Assembly (NCBI GenBank): GCA_964578835.1
Contig: CAZOEL010000011.1
Span: 1 to 64,000 of the forward strand
Source: CAZOEL01 sp964578835
Lineage (GTDB): Bacteria > Desulfobacterota > Syntrophobacteria > Syntrophobacterales > Syntrophobacteraceae
DNA: 64,000 nt
Direction of reading: 5' to 3'
Both the position numbers and the translations under genes were made by a program. The first letter of the stretch is position 1; every line of letters starts with the position of its first letter. Below the pieces are notes generated by a model. It was not told the DNA's origin. It saw nothing but the letters and a program-made list of their open reading frames with translations, and did no database searches. This document shows, one piece after another, positions 17,117 through 25,967 of the stretch.

Positions 17117-18727
17117 ATGGCCACGAAAAGCGCCGGCTCCGAAGAAATGAAGCTTGGTATAGATTTTGACAAGTTTGAGGAAGAAGTTGAAAAAGAGATC
17201 GATGAGATGTTTGTTCCTTTTATGAGCTCTTCTCCGGAAGAGGAGTCCGAAGAAGCTGTTCCTGTGAAAGCTGAGGAGGAGTCCAAGGCGCCCGTTCATG
17301 AAGGCGCCCGGAACGTTGAAATGGCGGATGCTCGCAAGGAAGAGCAGCCGCTTGACCTTCCTCCTTTGACTGTTGAAATCGAGGAGCCGATGTCCATCGA
17401 GTCTTCTTCCGTTGAAAGTCGAGAGACGACGGAGATGGAATCCTTGCTCAATGCGTTCAACGTTGCCTACCTGAGCCTGGACTGGGATTTCACCGCCGAA
17501 AATCTTTCCTCTCTCAATCTTTCGTTGGGGCGCCTGGAGCCTTATTGCCAAAAACAGCAGCAGATATTTTCGCTGTATAAAGTACTCAAGGCAGTGATTC
17601 ATCGTTTGTCGACAAAACCGGATTCCGCTTCCGCCTCTTTGACGGAAATCATACGGACCGGCCAGGATTTGCTGCAGCGCATGTTGAGGTCGAAGGACGG
17701 CCCCGCCGCGGCCGAGAAAGATGAGCTCCGAAGCTTGCTCAAGCAGGTCCAGTTTCTAAAAGAGCAGACGAGCCCGAAGGAGGAAATGAGGAGTCAATAC
17801 AATGAAGTTGATGAGCGAAAGCCGCTCAGCCTCGTAAAGCCTGCAGCTAAACCGGCTATGCCCGCTATGGCTGCGGATGCGGAGATGCCCGCGCCTAAAG
17901 GGCTGGGTGAATGGATTGCCAATTACAGGAGCCACTTTTCTCAGACATTCGACCTTATTCAAGAGGAGAATCGGCGTCTGTTGATGCTTGAGGAAATTCT
18001 GGAAAAGAAGCCGGCTCTGGCGCCTCTGACCTCGCGGCTTAACAAGATCCGATCTGCGCTCGAAATGCACATAGAATCCTTCCGGAAGAAAGAAAATGAA
18101 TTCCTGGATGGAATTGGATTGTTCAGTCAACTGGACGGAATTTCAGCCGAGGCGATCGGTGATGAATCGATGTTGCGTGATTTGGATTCAATTGCCGACA
18201 GTGATGCGGAGATCCTGAAGAAGGCCTCCCCGGTTAATGAAGCCGAGATGCAAAGAGAGCAGGTTTGCATGTTCTCGATAGCCGACAAGAAGGTCGGCGT
18301 GTCCGCATCGCATGTGGTCAAAACAGAGAAGATAGCTGCCGGAAAATTGAAAAAGATCATGGGACGCGGTTATGCAACCTTGGGCGACTTCAAGCCATTG
18401 TTCAAGAATCTGAGAACGGGCTTGTACGGAGCATGGATTGGTTTGCCCACCGATGTCCTCAAGGGTTATCGCTTCATCCCATTATCGCGGGAGTTGTTGG
18501 GCTGTTCCTCGGAAGATCCTTCCAACGTCAGCAGAGTGATTCTGGTGAGCAACGGTCGGCAGCACGGAATGATCTTGACCGAATCCGATACGATCGACCT
18601 CCATAACGAAATGGTGTGCAAAATCGCCGGGCGCGATGGTCTGTTGGGAGTTGTCAATGCGGGTGAGAGCTCCTCTGTCGAGATACTGGATCTGGATTCG
18701 ATACTGAAGAAGGTTCAGCAGGAGTAG
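17117..18727 (+). CDS. Multi-region protein with C-terminal CheW-like domain
   Basis: About 536 residues. I start it at the ATG at 17117, which sits 6 bases after GGAAGGAA; an upstream in-frame TTG at 17111 is less likely. The N-terminus is highly acidic (DKFEEEVEKEIDEMF). The middle is helical with two repeated-looking bundles separated by a Pro/Ala-rich linker (KPAAKPAMPAMAADAEMPAP). The last ~155 residues form a CheW-type domain (CMFSIADKKVGVSASHVVKT, RFIPLSRELLGC, ILVSNGRQHGMILTESDTID). Such domains dock on CheA and receptors. Gene order after the MglA/roadblock pair suggests it links the GTPase to a receptor array; that role is inferred. Confidence 0.75.
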   Translation: MATKSAGSEEMKLGIDFDKFEEEVEKEIDEMFVPFMSSSPEEESEEAVPVKAEEESKAPVHEGARNVEMADARKEEQPLDLPPLTVEIEEPMSIESSSVESRETTEMESLLNAFNVAYLSLDWDFTAENLSSLNLSLGRLEPYCQKQQQIFSLYKVLKAVIHRLSTKPDSASASLTEIIRTGQDLLQRMLRSKDGPAAAEKDELRSLLKQVQFLKEQTSPKEEMRSQYNEVDERKPLSLVKPAAKPAMPAMAADAEMPAPKGLGEWIANYRSHFSQTFDLIQEENRRLLMLEEILEKKPALAPLTSRLNKIRSALEMHIESFRKKENEFLDGIGLFSQLDGISAEAIGDESMLRDLDSIADSDAEILKKASPVNEAEMQREQVCMFSIADKKVGVSASHVVKTEKIAAGKLKKIMGRGYATLGDFKPLFKNLRTGLYGAWIGLPTDVLKGYRFIPLSRELLGCSSEDPSNVSRVILVSNGRQHGMILTESDTIDLHNEMVCKIAGRDGLLGVVNAGESSSVEILDLDSILKKVQQE

Positions 18728-18784
18728 CCTTTAACGGGGATCAAGGTTATCTGTGCTCATATCTTATTTTAAGTTGGGAGTTTG

Positions 18785-20371
18785 ATGGAATCTCAGGAAC
18801 TGCTAGATAGATTTCAAGAGCGTTTGGATGAAGCTCGATTGTATTTCAGTCAGGGATTGGGTGACACTGCGGTTGAGATTCTCGAGGAATTCCTGAGAGA
18901 AATAGAGGGTAGCGACTCGTCTGAGTCTGAAAAGAATGAGGCTCGCTCTCTGACCAGACAAGAGCTTAAGAAGATCATCCAGCAAGATGTATTCTCCACT
19001 GCTGAAATAGAAGCTGACGAGGGGAGCGGGGATGAAGATATAGCTGATCCTTCGCAGGTGTTCCAGTATGGCCTAGCATTGATGGACGGTTTGTTTTGGG
19101 ATGAGGCTATCGCTGAATTCAAACGCGCCGCCAAGGCCGGATACCGTTCATCCGAGTGCTGGGAATTGTGCGGAGATTGCTCTTCTCTTCTTGAGCGTTG
19201 GGAAGAGGCGATTAGTTTTTACAACTTGATTTATAGAGACGAGCAGCTTCCCGACGATCTGAGGAAGAAGATACTTCTCAAAATCACCAGATGCTCCCAA
19301 ACCCAGAAAAAAAATGACGCCAAGCCCTCTCCTCAACCGCCTCCCGATGAGCGAGGGGGACATGGCGCTATTGAATCCGTGGTTGCATCTCTCGATCAGG
19401 AAGCCATTAGTCAGCTGATTGGACTGCGTCTCGAGTCCTGGCATGACGCCAAAGGTCATTACTTGGCCGGTGAGTCCTGCGCTTACCGGGTTTTGAATTT
19501 CCTCCATGTGGGGATGACCTCCCTGGTGGTTGAGGTCGAAGATGAGACGACCGGAAAGCGTTTAGCCGGCCAGGGCTTCTACGGTCCCTATAGCGGCGCT
19601 ATCGGCGTAGAACAGCTTGCCGCTTGGGTCGAGACTCAGATGGTGTGTCGCTCTCGTCATTTGGTCAAGATCCTTGATTTGGCTCATGCAGACGATTTCT
19701 TTTTCGTTATCCGGGAATATCTACCGGTCTCCCTCGGTGAGCTGCTGACCGGCGGGGATGTGCTGCCAATTCCAATTGCGGTTTTTATGGCGTACCAAGT
19801 CCTGGAAGGCTTGGGAGATCTCCATCTTCGCATGGGAAGCGATGATCAGATACACAAGCTCTACCATTTGGACCTGAGGCCTTCACGAGTTCTAATTGAT
19901 ATTGAGAAGCCGGTCGTCAAGATTTACAACGGTGGAATGTGGGAGCTTCTGCAGAAGAAGAATCCGGCCTCGACGAACATAAAAGAGCTTCCCCTGTCTT
20001 TGCTCGCCTATAGAGCCCCTGAGCAATTTCGGCCCTATCTTGCGCGAAGAAAGCCTCCGGTCTTCACGGATATCTATCTTTTCGGATCTCTCTTTTACGA
20101 AATGCTTACCGGAGTTCCTGCTTTTCGTGCCTCCTCTTATGATGAATATGAAATACAGCATTGTGAGCAGTATCCTACGCCGCCAAAAGTCTGGAGGCCG
20201 GAAATACCCGACCAGCTGAATGAAATGATCATGAAATGCCTTGAGAATGATCCTCTCAAGAGATGGAGAAGCGCAACCGAGCTTTCCCTCCTCCTCGAAA
20301 AGCCCTTCTACCATTTTGTCAATCCCCCGCGAGACGGCTCTCTTACCAAGTTCTTCAGGAACAAGGCTTAA
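18785..20371 (+). CDS. Serine/threonine-kinase-fold protein lacking key catalytic residues (probable pseudokinase)
   Basis: About 528 residues; ATG at 18785 after GGGAG. The N-terminal ~200 residues are helical with a tetratricopeptide-like pair (FQYGLALMDGLFWDEAIAEF and WEEAISFYNLIYRDE). The C-terminal ~300 residues have the layout of a protein kinase: a hinge (FFVIREYLPVSLGELL), a catalytic-loop equivalent HLDLRPSRVLID near 360, an APE motif (AYRAPEQF) and the aF region (DIYLFGSLFYEMLTGVPAF). The catalytic-loop Asp remains, but Lys is Arg, the Mg-binding Asn is Arg, DFG is replaced by NGG (VKIYNGGMW), and no VAIK lysine is evident. It is therefore probably a binding scaffold rather than an active kinase. 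Confidence 0.78.
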   Translation: MESQELLDRFQERLDEARLYFSQGLGDTAVEILEEFLREIEGSDSSESEKNEARSLTRQELKKIIQQDVFSTAEIEADEGSGDEDIADPSQVFQYGLALMDGLFWDEAIAEFKRAAKAGYRSSECWELCGDCSSLLERWEEAISFYNLIYRDEQLPDDLRKKILLKITRCSQTQKKNDAKPSPQPPPDERGGHGAIESVVASLDQEAISQLIGLRLESWHDAKGHYLAGESCAYRVLNFLHVGMTSLVVEVEDETTGKRLAGQGFYGPYSGAIGVEQLAAWVETQMVCRSRHLVKILDLAHADDFFFVIREYLPVSLGELLTGGDVLPIPIAVFMAYQVLEGLGDLHLRMGSDDQIHKLYHLDLRPSRVLIDIEKPVVKIYNGGMWELLQKKNPASTNIKELPLSLLAYRAPEQFRPYLARRKPPVFTDIYLFGSLFYEMLTGVPAFRASSYDEYEIQHCEQYPTPPKVWRPEIPDQLNEMIMKCLENDPLKRWRSATELSLLLEKPFYHFVNPPRDGSLTKFFRNKA

Positions 20372-21146
20372 GGTTGCGGCCCGGGTAAAACTATTTTTTC
20401 TGCTCCGTCCTTCAATAAACGCATCGGACGGCGTGAAAGAGACTTCTGACCTCAGTCGTCCACCGCGCCCACTTTTCTTCCTGAAGTAAAGAATTTCGGC
20501 TATAATTACGATATTTGGTGAAACTCTCGGTCATTTGAATGCTGGGTGCTCGCCTGAAGCTTCCTTTGACACATGAAGCTTCAGGACTGAGGCAGCCCCC
20601 GGCCCCGGGGTGCGACCCCGTTGGATGGAGGCCTCCAATCTCATGCCTGACGGCGCATATTCGGTATCTGGAATCAAGCGCCCAGCATCCTGGATGCTGG
20701 AAAAATAACCTGAACATTCTGTCTTTGGGTGGCGCGGGCAACAAGTTGCCCGCGCCACCTATCCACAGCAAATGGCGTAACGAGTTCACTAGACCAATAG
20801 TGTACAGGTTATATTTCCTAAGGCGCCTCACAACAAATAACCTACCAAAATTGGTTCAGAAACACCCACCGTCATTCCGGCAGTCTTCAAGCCGGAATCC
20901 CGTTTTTTCGCGGGGCTGGATTCCGGCCAAAACCATGCCGGAATGACAGAACCCCTCTTCCTGGTAGGTTATTTGTTGTGAGCTGCCTAAGACTCCCCTT
21001 TTTATTGATGTAGAACTCACGCCAACCTGCATCGGATATGAATTGATGGTTTATGATGGCATGCTGTTTGCAATATGAATTCTCCGAAATGGGTGTTGGA
21101 TGGTTGCTTTCATTCAATAGAGGACGGTTGCTTTAGGAGGAAAGTC
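20372..21146. other. Gene-free stretch rich in palindromes
   Basis: About 775 bases with no convincing gene. Besides the element at 20827-20982 it contains the inverted pair CCTGAAGCTT / AAGCTTCAGG (20553-20562 and 20576-20585). An outer imperfect pair (ATGCTGGGTGCTCG near 20540 and its complement near 20685-20697) encloses it. A 32-base near-perfect palindrome, GGTGGCGCGGGCAAC with AA loop, lies at 20728-20759. The block looks like clustered extragenic palindromic repeats. Confidence 0.65.
20827..20982. repeat. Palindromic element with 20-bp perfect inverted ends
   Basis: CTCACAACAAATAACCTACC at 20827-20846 is perfectly inverted at 20963-20982. The interior carries two CGTCATTCCGG / CCGGAATGAC hairpins, the same core motif as in the elements at 6334-6626 and 50295-50392. 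Non-coding. Confidence 0.8.
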
Positions 21147-21365
21147 ATGATGATAATTCAAAAAGCGTTTGTGAACGAGAATCATGAAGCCGTGGTCACA
21201 TGCGCTCTGTGTGGCGAAGAACGGATCGTGAATGTGGCCAAGTACAAAAAGCACAACAACAGAATCGTTGCAAAGTGTAGCTGCGGTTTTGCATTTTTGG
21301 TCACTTTCATCTATCTCGACGGCAGAGATGTGAGGAATCATCTCAAAAGACGCCCTAGAATTTAG
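21147..21365 (+). CDS. Short Cys-rich protein, like the zinc-binding segment before PilZ domains
   Basis: A 72-residue protein starting at ATG 21147, directly behind AGGAGG. It has two Cys pairs, VTCALCGEE and AKCSCGFAF, that could form a zinc ribbon, separated by the basic KYKKHNNRIV. The arrangement resembles the Cys-rich N-terminal module that precedes PilZ (c-di-GMP binding) domains in deltaproteobacterial proteins. Here it stops after DVRNHLKRRPRI, where a PilZ domain would begin, and no PilZ continuation is visible downstream in any frame. It may be a truncated derivative or a free-standing module. Confidence 0.5.
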   Translation: MMIIQKAFVNENHEAVVTCALCGEERIVNVAKYKKHNNRIVAKCSCGFAFLVTFIYLDGRDVRNHLKRRPRI

Positions 21366-21790
21366 GGTGAAATAGGGACTATTCCTTCCAAGCTTCCAAG
21401 CTGTCGCTCCATCGTCCAAAACCGTTGGTGATGTATTGTCTCCCTCTCTCGAAAGGGTTCCGGCGGTTTCCCTTGCCGATAACGGCAAGTCTTCAGTCTG
21501 TAAATCATAATATATTGAAATCATTATAGTAATATTTTTACGCATTCAACGCTCTCTTCAGCCTTTATCCCATTTCTTCCAAAGGCGCTTCCAGAAAAAC
21601 GAAGAATCCATTATCCACGCCGCTCATCTCGCAGCGCTCCAATAATGAAACTTAAAGACTTTGCTCAAACCGGCTCTCTCGGATATAGTGGAACTGATTG
21701 CGAAAGCACTGGAGGGTCAGGAACGCTCTTCAAATTGAAAGCGGCTGCACGCGAGAATTGTTGCATGCCGGGATAGCAGGAATTTGAATT
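21366..21790. other. Gene-free spacer
   Basis: About 425 bases, AT-richer than the surroundings, between the short Cys-rich gene and the LysE-type exporter. I see no gene, repeat or RNA here; the promoter for the exporter is probably inside. Confidence 0.4.
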
Positions 21791-22441
21791 ATGTTGGAAA
21801 TGGGCGCCATCTTTGGAGGCTCCTTCACTCTGGCTTTATCTGGCGCATTGATGCCGGGGCCGTTGTTTACCGTTGCCGTCTCGGAATCTACGAGACACGG
21901 ATTCAAGACCGGTCCTCTTCTCATGACCGGCCACGCTATATTGGAGCTTGTTCTGGTTCTTGCGATAATTCACGGTTTGGACTCCTTTCTGAAGTCATCT
22001 ACCGTGGTTGGCGCGATTTCCCTCTTAGGCGGATCGCTGCTGATTTATCTGGCGATTGATATGATTAAGGTCGCGCGAGGAATGACGCTCAATGCAGAAG
22101 TGAGCGGTTCGGCTCGAGGAAGCGCAGCAAGCTTGATTGTTACGGGGATTCTAACGAGTCTTTCAAACCCTTACTGGACGCTTTGGTGGGCGACTATAGG
22201 GCTTGGCTATCTGGTTGCAGCCATGAAATACGGCGCTCTTGGAATTGCCGTATTCTTTCTCGGCCATATCTCCGGCGATTTTGCATGGTACAGTCTGGTT
22301 TCGTTTGGGATCAGCCGCGGAAAGCGTTTCCTCGGAGACGCAGGCTATCGGGTGCTCGTCAAATGCTGTGGGTGGTTCCTTTTATTCTTTGGCGGATGGT
22401 TCCTCGTTTCAGCCGGAAAATGCCTTTTCGGTCGGGCTTGA
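21791..22441 (+). CDS. LysE/RhtB-family amino acid exporter
   Basis: A 216-residue inner-membrane protein with about six hydrophobic segments. The family motif near the N-terminus, LSGALMPGPLFTVAVSESTRHG, corresponds to the conserved G-x-x-PGP region of LysE transporters. An inner NPYWTLWWATIGLGYL segment and a charged loop after TM2 are also typical. The family exports lysine, homoserine, threonine or related compounds by proton antiport; the substrate here cannot be told. It is followed after 49 bases by a GT9 glycosyltransferase gene on the same strand, perhaps co-transcribed without functional connection. Confidence 0.88.
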   Translation: MLEMGAIFGGSFTLALSGALMPGPLFTVAVSESTRHGFKTGPLLMTGHAILELVLVLAIIHGLDSFLKSSTVVGAISLLGGSLLIYLAIDMIKVARGMTLNAEVSGSARGSAASLIVTGILTSLSNPYWTLWWATIGLGYLVAAMKYGALGIAVFFLGHISGDFAWYSLVSFGISRGKRFLGDAGYRVLVKCCGWFLLFFGGWFLVSAGKCLFGRA

Positions 22442-22490
22442 CGCCAGGGCTAAATAATCGAATCTTTTTAGACAACTGCAAGGAAGAACA

Positions 22491-23528
22491 TTGTCATCGC
22501 TAGTTCTGCATAAGAATCCGGAAAAAATCCTCATAATAAAACCCAGCGCCTTGGGAGATGTGATCCACGGTCTCCCTTTCCTTGCTTCGCTCCGAGAGCG
22601 GTTTCCCGATGCGAAGATCCACTGGGTGGTGGCGAAGGGATTCCACGAAATACTCGAAGATCATCCCCTCATCGAGAAGCTCTGGGTCATAGAAAAAGAC
22701 GAGTGGAAGAAGCGCTCGAAAATAATCGATACGCTGGCTGCTCTGAAGGCTCTTTTTCGTCGGCTGCAAAAAGAGCGTTTCGATCTGGTCATCGATCTTC
22801 AAGGGCTTTTCAGGAGCGGCGTCATCGCGCGCGCCACCGGCTGCGGCGTGCGAATAGGATTTAGAGAAGCCAGGGAAGGAAGTCCTTTTTTTTATACGCA
22901 TAAAGTGGATGGCGGTAAAGATATCCATGCTATCGATCGGTACCTTGAGATAGCCTCTTTTCTCGGAGCTTCCATCCGGGATGTGAGGCATCCCTTTCCC
23001 CTGTATCCGAAAGAGCCCGACCTCATGCGCTCTCTGCCCGAAGATTTTATTGTTATCGCTCCATCCGCGGGGGGAGAAGCCAAGAGATGGCCTGCCGAGA
23101 AGTTTGGAAAGCTTGCAGCCGCACTCCCCGTCGCTTCAGTCGTGGTGGCCGGAAAGTCGGATGCGGGGCTGGCCCGGCAGGTGGTGGACGCCTCTGGGGG
23201 CAAGGCTTTGTCCATTGCAGGGAAGACAAGCCTCAAGGAGCTTTTGGGAATAATAGAAAGGGCTCGACTGTTTGTATCGAGCGATACCGGGCCGATGCAT
23301 ATGGCTGCGGCCTTGAACGTTCCTGTCGTTGCGATGTTCGGACCGACCAATCCCTTACGGACAGGGCCGTATGGGTCCATGCACACAATCGTCACTGGAG
23401 GACTCTCCTGCTCGCCCTGCTATAAGAGAAAGAAATGTAAAGAGTGGCGCTGCATGGAGGCAATCACTGTTGAAAGCGTGGCTGAGGCGATCGAAAGAAG
23501 ACTGAAGGAGCGGGACTTCTCGTCCTGA
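22491..23528 (+). CDS. GT9-family glycosyltransferase (ADP-heptose:LPS heptosyltransferase type)
   Basis: A 345-residue GT-B protein. The start is probably TTG at 22491, 4 bases after AAGGAAG. The N-terminal lobe begins ILIIKPSALGDVIHGLPFL, the diagnostic GT9 motif, followed by FDLVIDLQGLFRSG. The C-terminal lobe has FIVIAPSAGGEAKRWPAEKF and the sugar-nucleotide binding FVSSDTGPMHMAAALNVPVVAMFGPTNP. A Cys-rich loop near the end (CSPCYKRKKCKEWRC) is common in WaaC/WaaF-type enzymes. It probably transfers heptose to lipid A core at the cytoplasmic face. Downstream sulfotransferase and MsbA genes fit an envelope locus. Confidence 0.9.
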   Translation: MSSLVLHKNPEKILIIKPSALGDVIHGLPFLASLRERFPDAKIHWVVAKGFHEILEDHPLIEKLWVIEKDEWKKRSKIIDTLAALKALFRRLQKERFDLVIDLQGLFRSGVIARATGCGVRIGFREAREGSPFFYTHKVDGGKDIHAIDRYLEIASFLGASIRDVRHPFPLYPKEPDLMRSLPEDFIVIAPSAGGEAKRWPAEKFGKLAAALPVASVVVAGKSDAGLARQVVDASGGKALSIAGKTSLKELLGIIERARLFVSSDTGPMHMAAALNVPVVAMFGPTNPLRTGPYGSMHTIVTGGLSCSPCYKRKKCKEWRCMEAITVESVAEAIERRLKERDFSS

Positions 23529-23560
23529 TTCTGCTTGTGACCCGATATAGCCGATAAGGA

Positions 23561-24565
23561 TTATTTCCTTTCCGCTCCGTCCGACAGCCGCTGCATCCAG
23601 CGGGGCAAAAGGCGGAGGGACAATAGAAGCCGGGATCTGGGGGTCGCCAAGTATTCTTTGAGCTTCGCGACGATGTGGAACAGCTTTGTTCTTTCCGCTC
23701 GGAGCTCCTCGAGAAGATTCAGAAACATTGCCCCAGATTTCAACATTTCGCCGGTTTGCTGCAGAAAGCCTTCCCCGAAGCTCTCTTGTGGCGCTTCATC
23801 TTTTGCAAGCACAAGAGCGCGGTCATAGAATTCAACCAGCTGAGGATACAAAGAGGTCAACATTTTTGTTTCTTCTCGAGAGTAGGCGCTGTGTCGCAGG
23901 CTTCGATCAAGAAAGCCTTGGGAGTATTCCTTCCTTGTTTCCTTGCCGCATTGGTCGAGATTGACATTCAGAAGTGCGGCGATTCGCTGGAGCTGTCTTT
24001 CCGGATCCGCCAACAGCAAATCGTAATCGACCACCAGCCGCGGCTTTCCTTCCGTATGAACGAAAGCGGTGAAATAATGATGAAGCCACATCATGAGGGA
24101 CCAGGAAACGGGAAAGCTGTCCCGACTCTGTAGAGACCGAGCTACGCTGAGAGGATTTCTGATCGAAATCACATAGACAACAGGCAGATCCAGCCGTTCG
24201 AAAACCTGTTGCCAGAAGGGCAGGGTCCGGGCCGTGCGGGGGTCCTTGAAACCCCATAGAGGGAAACGGGAAGTGTGGCTCTTCAGAATTCGGCTTACCT
24301 TCTCAAAAATCTCCTGGTGGCGAGAAATGGATAATTCCTCTGCGTTTATAAGCCCCAGGGAGTGCCATTCGAGGCCGATGCTCCCAAGAAGCTCGTCATT
24401 CAATATACGGATATCCATATCTTCGAAATGGCCTTTCGGGTTTCCAGCATTCGGTCCAGCGAGGTTTTCGCTAAGCCCGACGCCCAGAGCCGATAGAGCC
24501 TTTGTCAACGCGCTGGTTCCGGCTCTGTGCATTCCCAGTACACACACCACTCGTGGAGAAATCAT
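23561..24565 (-). CDS. Sulfotransferase-family protein
   Basis: A 334-residue protein with the PAPS-binding 5'-phosphosulfate loop near the start (VCVLGMHRAGTSALTKAL), in the place of the PKSGTTW motif of classic sulfotransferases. The second conserved region, the 3'-phosphate binding segment, is seen as VYVISIRNPLSVARSLQSRD. It is convergent with the GT9 gene, 32 bases apart. It should transfer sulfate from PAPS to a hydroxyl of a glycan or lipid. A second sulfotransferase gene and an APS kinase gene lie within 5 kb, which supports PAPS use. The acceptor is unknown. Confidence 0.87.
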   Translation of the reverse strand: MISPRVVCVLGMHRAGTSALTKALSALGVGLSENLAGPNAGNPKGHFEDMDIRILNDELLGSIGLEWHSLGLINAEELSISRHQEIFEKVSRILKSHTSRFPLWGFKDPRTARTLPFWQQVFERLDLPVVYVISIRNPLSVARSLQSRDSFPVSWSLMMWLHHYFTAFVHTEGKPRLVVDYDLLLADPERQLQRIAALLNVNLDQCGKETRKEYSQGFLDRSLRHSAYSREETKMLTSLYPQLVEFYDRALVLAKDEAPQESFGEGFLQQTGEMLKSGAMFLNLLEELRAERTKLFHIVAKLKEYLATPRSRLLLSLRLLPRWMQRLSDGAERK

Positions 24566-24790
24566 GATCTGGCCAAGGCTCCCTTACCCGACATAGTTAA
24601 TCTTTGTCGCTCATGGAAAACAAAGGTTCAAGGCGAACGACAGACAGGAGTGCGGTTTCCGCGCGTCTACTTAACACGAAAAAAAACTTCCTCAAAGCGA
24701 TTAAAGCTCAAAGCTTGGCGTCAGTGGGCTAGAAGGCTCAACAGCCTTTGAACGCATGTTTCTTGATCCTCCGATTGAGGGGAGCCAGGA

Positions 24791-24873
24791 GGTAAAATTC
24801 AACAGTTCTCATTTTGAACCTGATAGTTGCACACACCCTACGCCAGCCAAAATGAGAACTGCTGGGTAAAATT
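24791..24873. repeat. Small inverted repeat flanked by 9-bp direct repeats
   Basis: CAGTTCTCATTTT at 24803-24815 is perfectly inverted at 24849-24861. The pair is bracketed by identical GGTAAAATT at 24791-24799 and 24865-24873, as a target-site duplication would be. It sits in the ~317-base gap between the divergent sulfotransferase genes; the rest of that gap shows no gene. Confidence 0.6.
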
Positions 24874-24882
24874 TGATGGCGA

Positions 24883-25899
24883 TTGAAGAAAGAAAGAAAA
24901 AGTGCTAGATTCCTGTGCTTTTATCAGTCGGTTCTTGATGCTCTGGAAGCTTTAAGGTGTGAGCTTCTTGAGCGATGCCAGGCTTTTGACGCACCGAAAG
25001 GGATAAGACCGAACATGACTTCCGGCAATACATCATCGCTCCTACCGCCTGTCGCAATTGGAGGCGTCGGTGGAAGTGGAACGCGGCTGATTGCAGAAAT
25101 CCTTCGACAATTAGATTTCTATATGGGCGTTGACTTAAATGACGCAAACGACAATCTCTGGTTCACGCTTCTGTTCAAACGCGCAGAGCTCTGGTCTGGG
25201 TGCGGCCCGCAGGAGGAATTCGATCAGGCGGCTCAGATATTTCGGACTGGAATGACTGGCCACGGCTCTTTGAACAAAGATCAGAAGGCTATGGTCAAGC
25301 GGCTTGCCGCTGTCGATCGGCCTCAGCATCCGGCGAAGTGGATGTATAAGAGAGCCAAAACCATCCTGGGTTCTGTGCGCCCTCTTCAGACGTTCCAGCG
25401 CTGGGGGTGGAAAGAGCCCAATACTCACATATTCCTGGATCGGCTCAACTCAGCGTTTCCCGAGATGAAATATATCCATGTGATGCGGAATGGCTTGGAT
25501 ATGGCCTTCAGCAGGAACCAAAATCAGCTTAAGCTGTGGGGAGCTTATTTTTTCAATGGAGAAGAGTATGAGATCACTCCCTATTGGTCTCTAAAATACT
25601 GGCGCCTGGCGCACCGGCGGGTTGAGAAGATCGCCGAACAGATGCCCGGCCGTTACCTGTTGCTCAGCTTCGACGCCTTCTGCACCGCCCCGCATGAAGG
25701 TTTGCGCCTGCTCCTCGAATTTCTCGGTTTGACAGTCGATGCAGAAACCGAAGCTTCGCTCATCTCCCTCGTGCGTCGGCCAAACACGATCGGACGCTTC
25801 AAACAATATGACGTTCAATTGTTTGACCCTGTTGATGTGGCCTATGTCGAGAGCCTTGGGTTTGACGTCGATTTTGATGGCTCGGCCGATGCAAAATAG
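24883..25899 (+). CDS. Sulfotransferase-family protein
   Basis: About 338 residues from a TTG at 24883. That start is uncertain: no strong ribosome binding site is visible, and an in-frame ATG at 25015 would still retain the whole domain. The phosphosulfate-binding loop is PPVAIGGVGGSGTRLIAEIL. The later segment MKYIHVMRNGLDMAFSRNQN has the conserved Arg and Ser of the 3'-phosphate site. The C-terminal part (YLLLSFDAFCTAPHEGLRLL, then RPNTIGRF) is also typical. It is divergent from the other sulfotransferase and lies 68 bases upstream of msbA, so its product may modify a molecule exported by MsbA. Confidence 0.85.
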   Translation: MKKERKSARFLCFYQSVLDALEALRCELLERCQAFDAPKGIRPNMTSGNTSSLLPPVAIGGVGGSGTRLIAEILRQLDFYMGVDLNDANDNLWFTLLFKRAELWSGCGPQEEFDQAAQIFRTGMTGHGSLNKDQKAMVKRLAAVDRPQHPAKWMYKRAKTILGSVRPLQTFQRWGWKEPNTHIFLDRLNSAFPEMKYIHVMRNGLDMAFSRNQNQLKLWGAYFFNGEEYEITPYWSLKYWRLAHRRVEKIAEQMPGRYLLLSFDAFCTAPHEGLRLLLEFLGLTVDAETEASLISLVRRPNTIGRFKQYDVQLFDPVDVAYVESLGFDVDFDGSADAK

Positions 25900-25967
25900 G
25901 GCTCGGGTCTACATTGCAGTGAAATGTTTGAGTAGTGCTCGTTTAGTGAAGCGCCTGGATCTGCATA

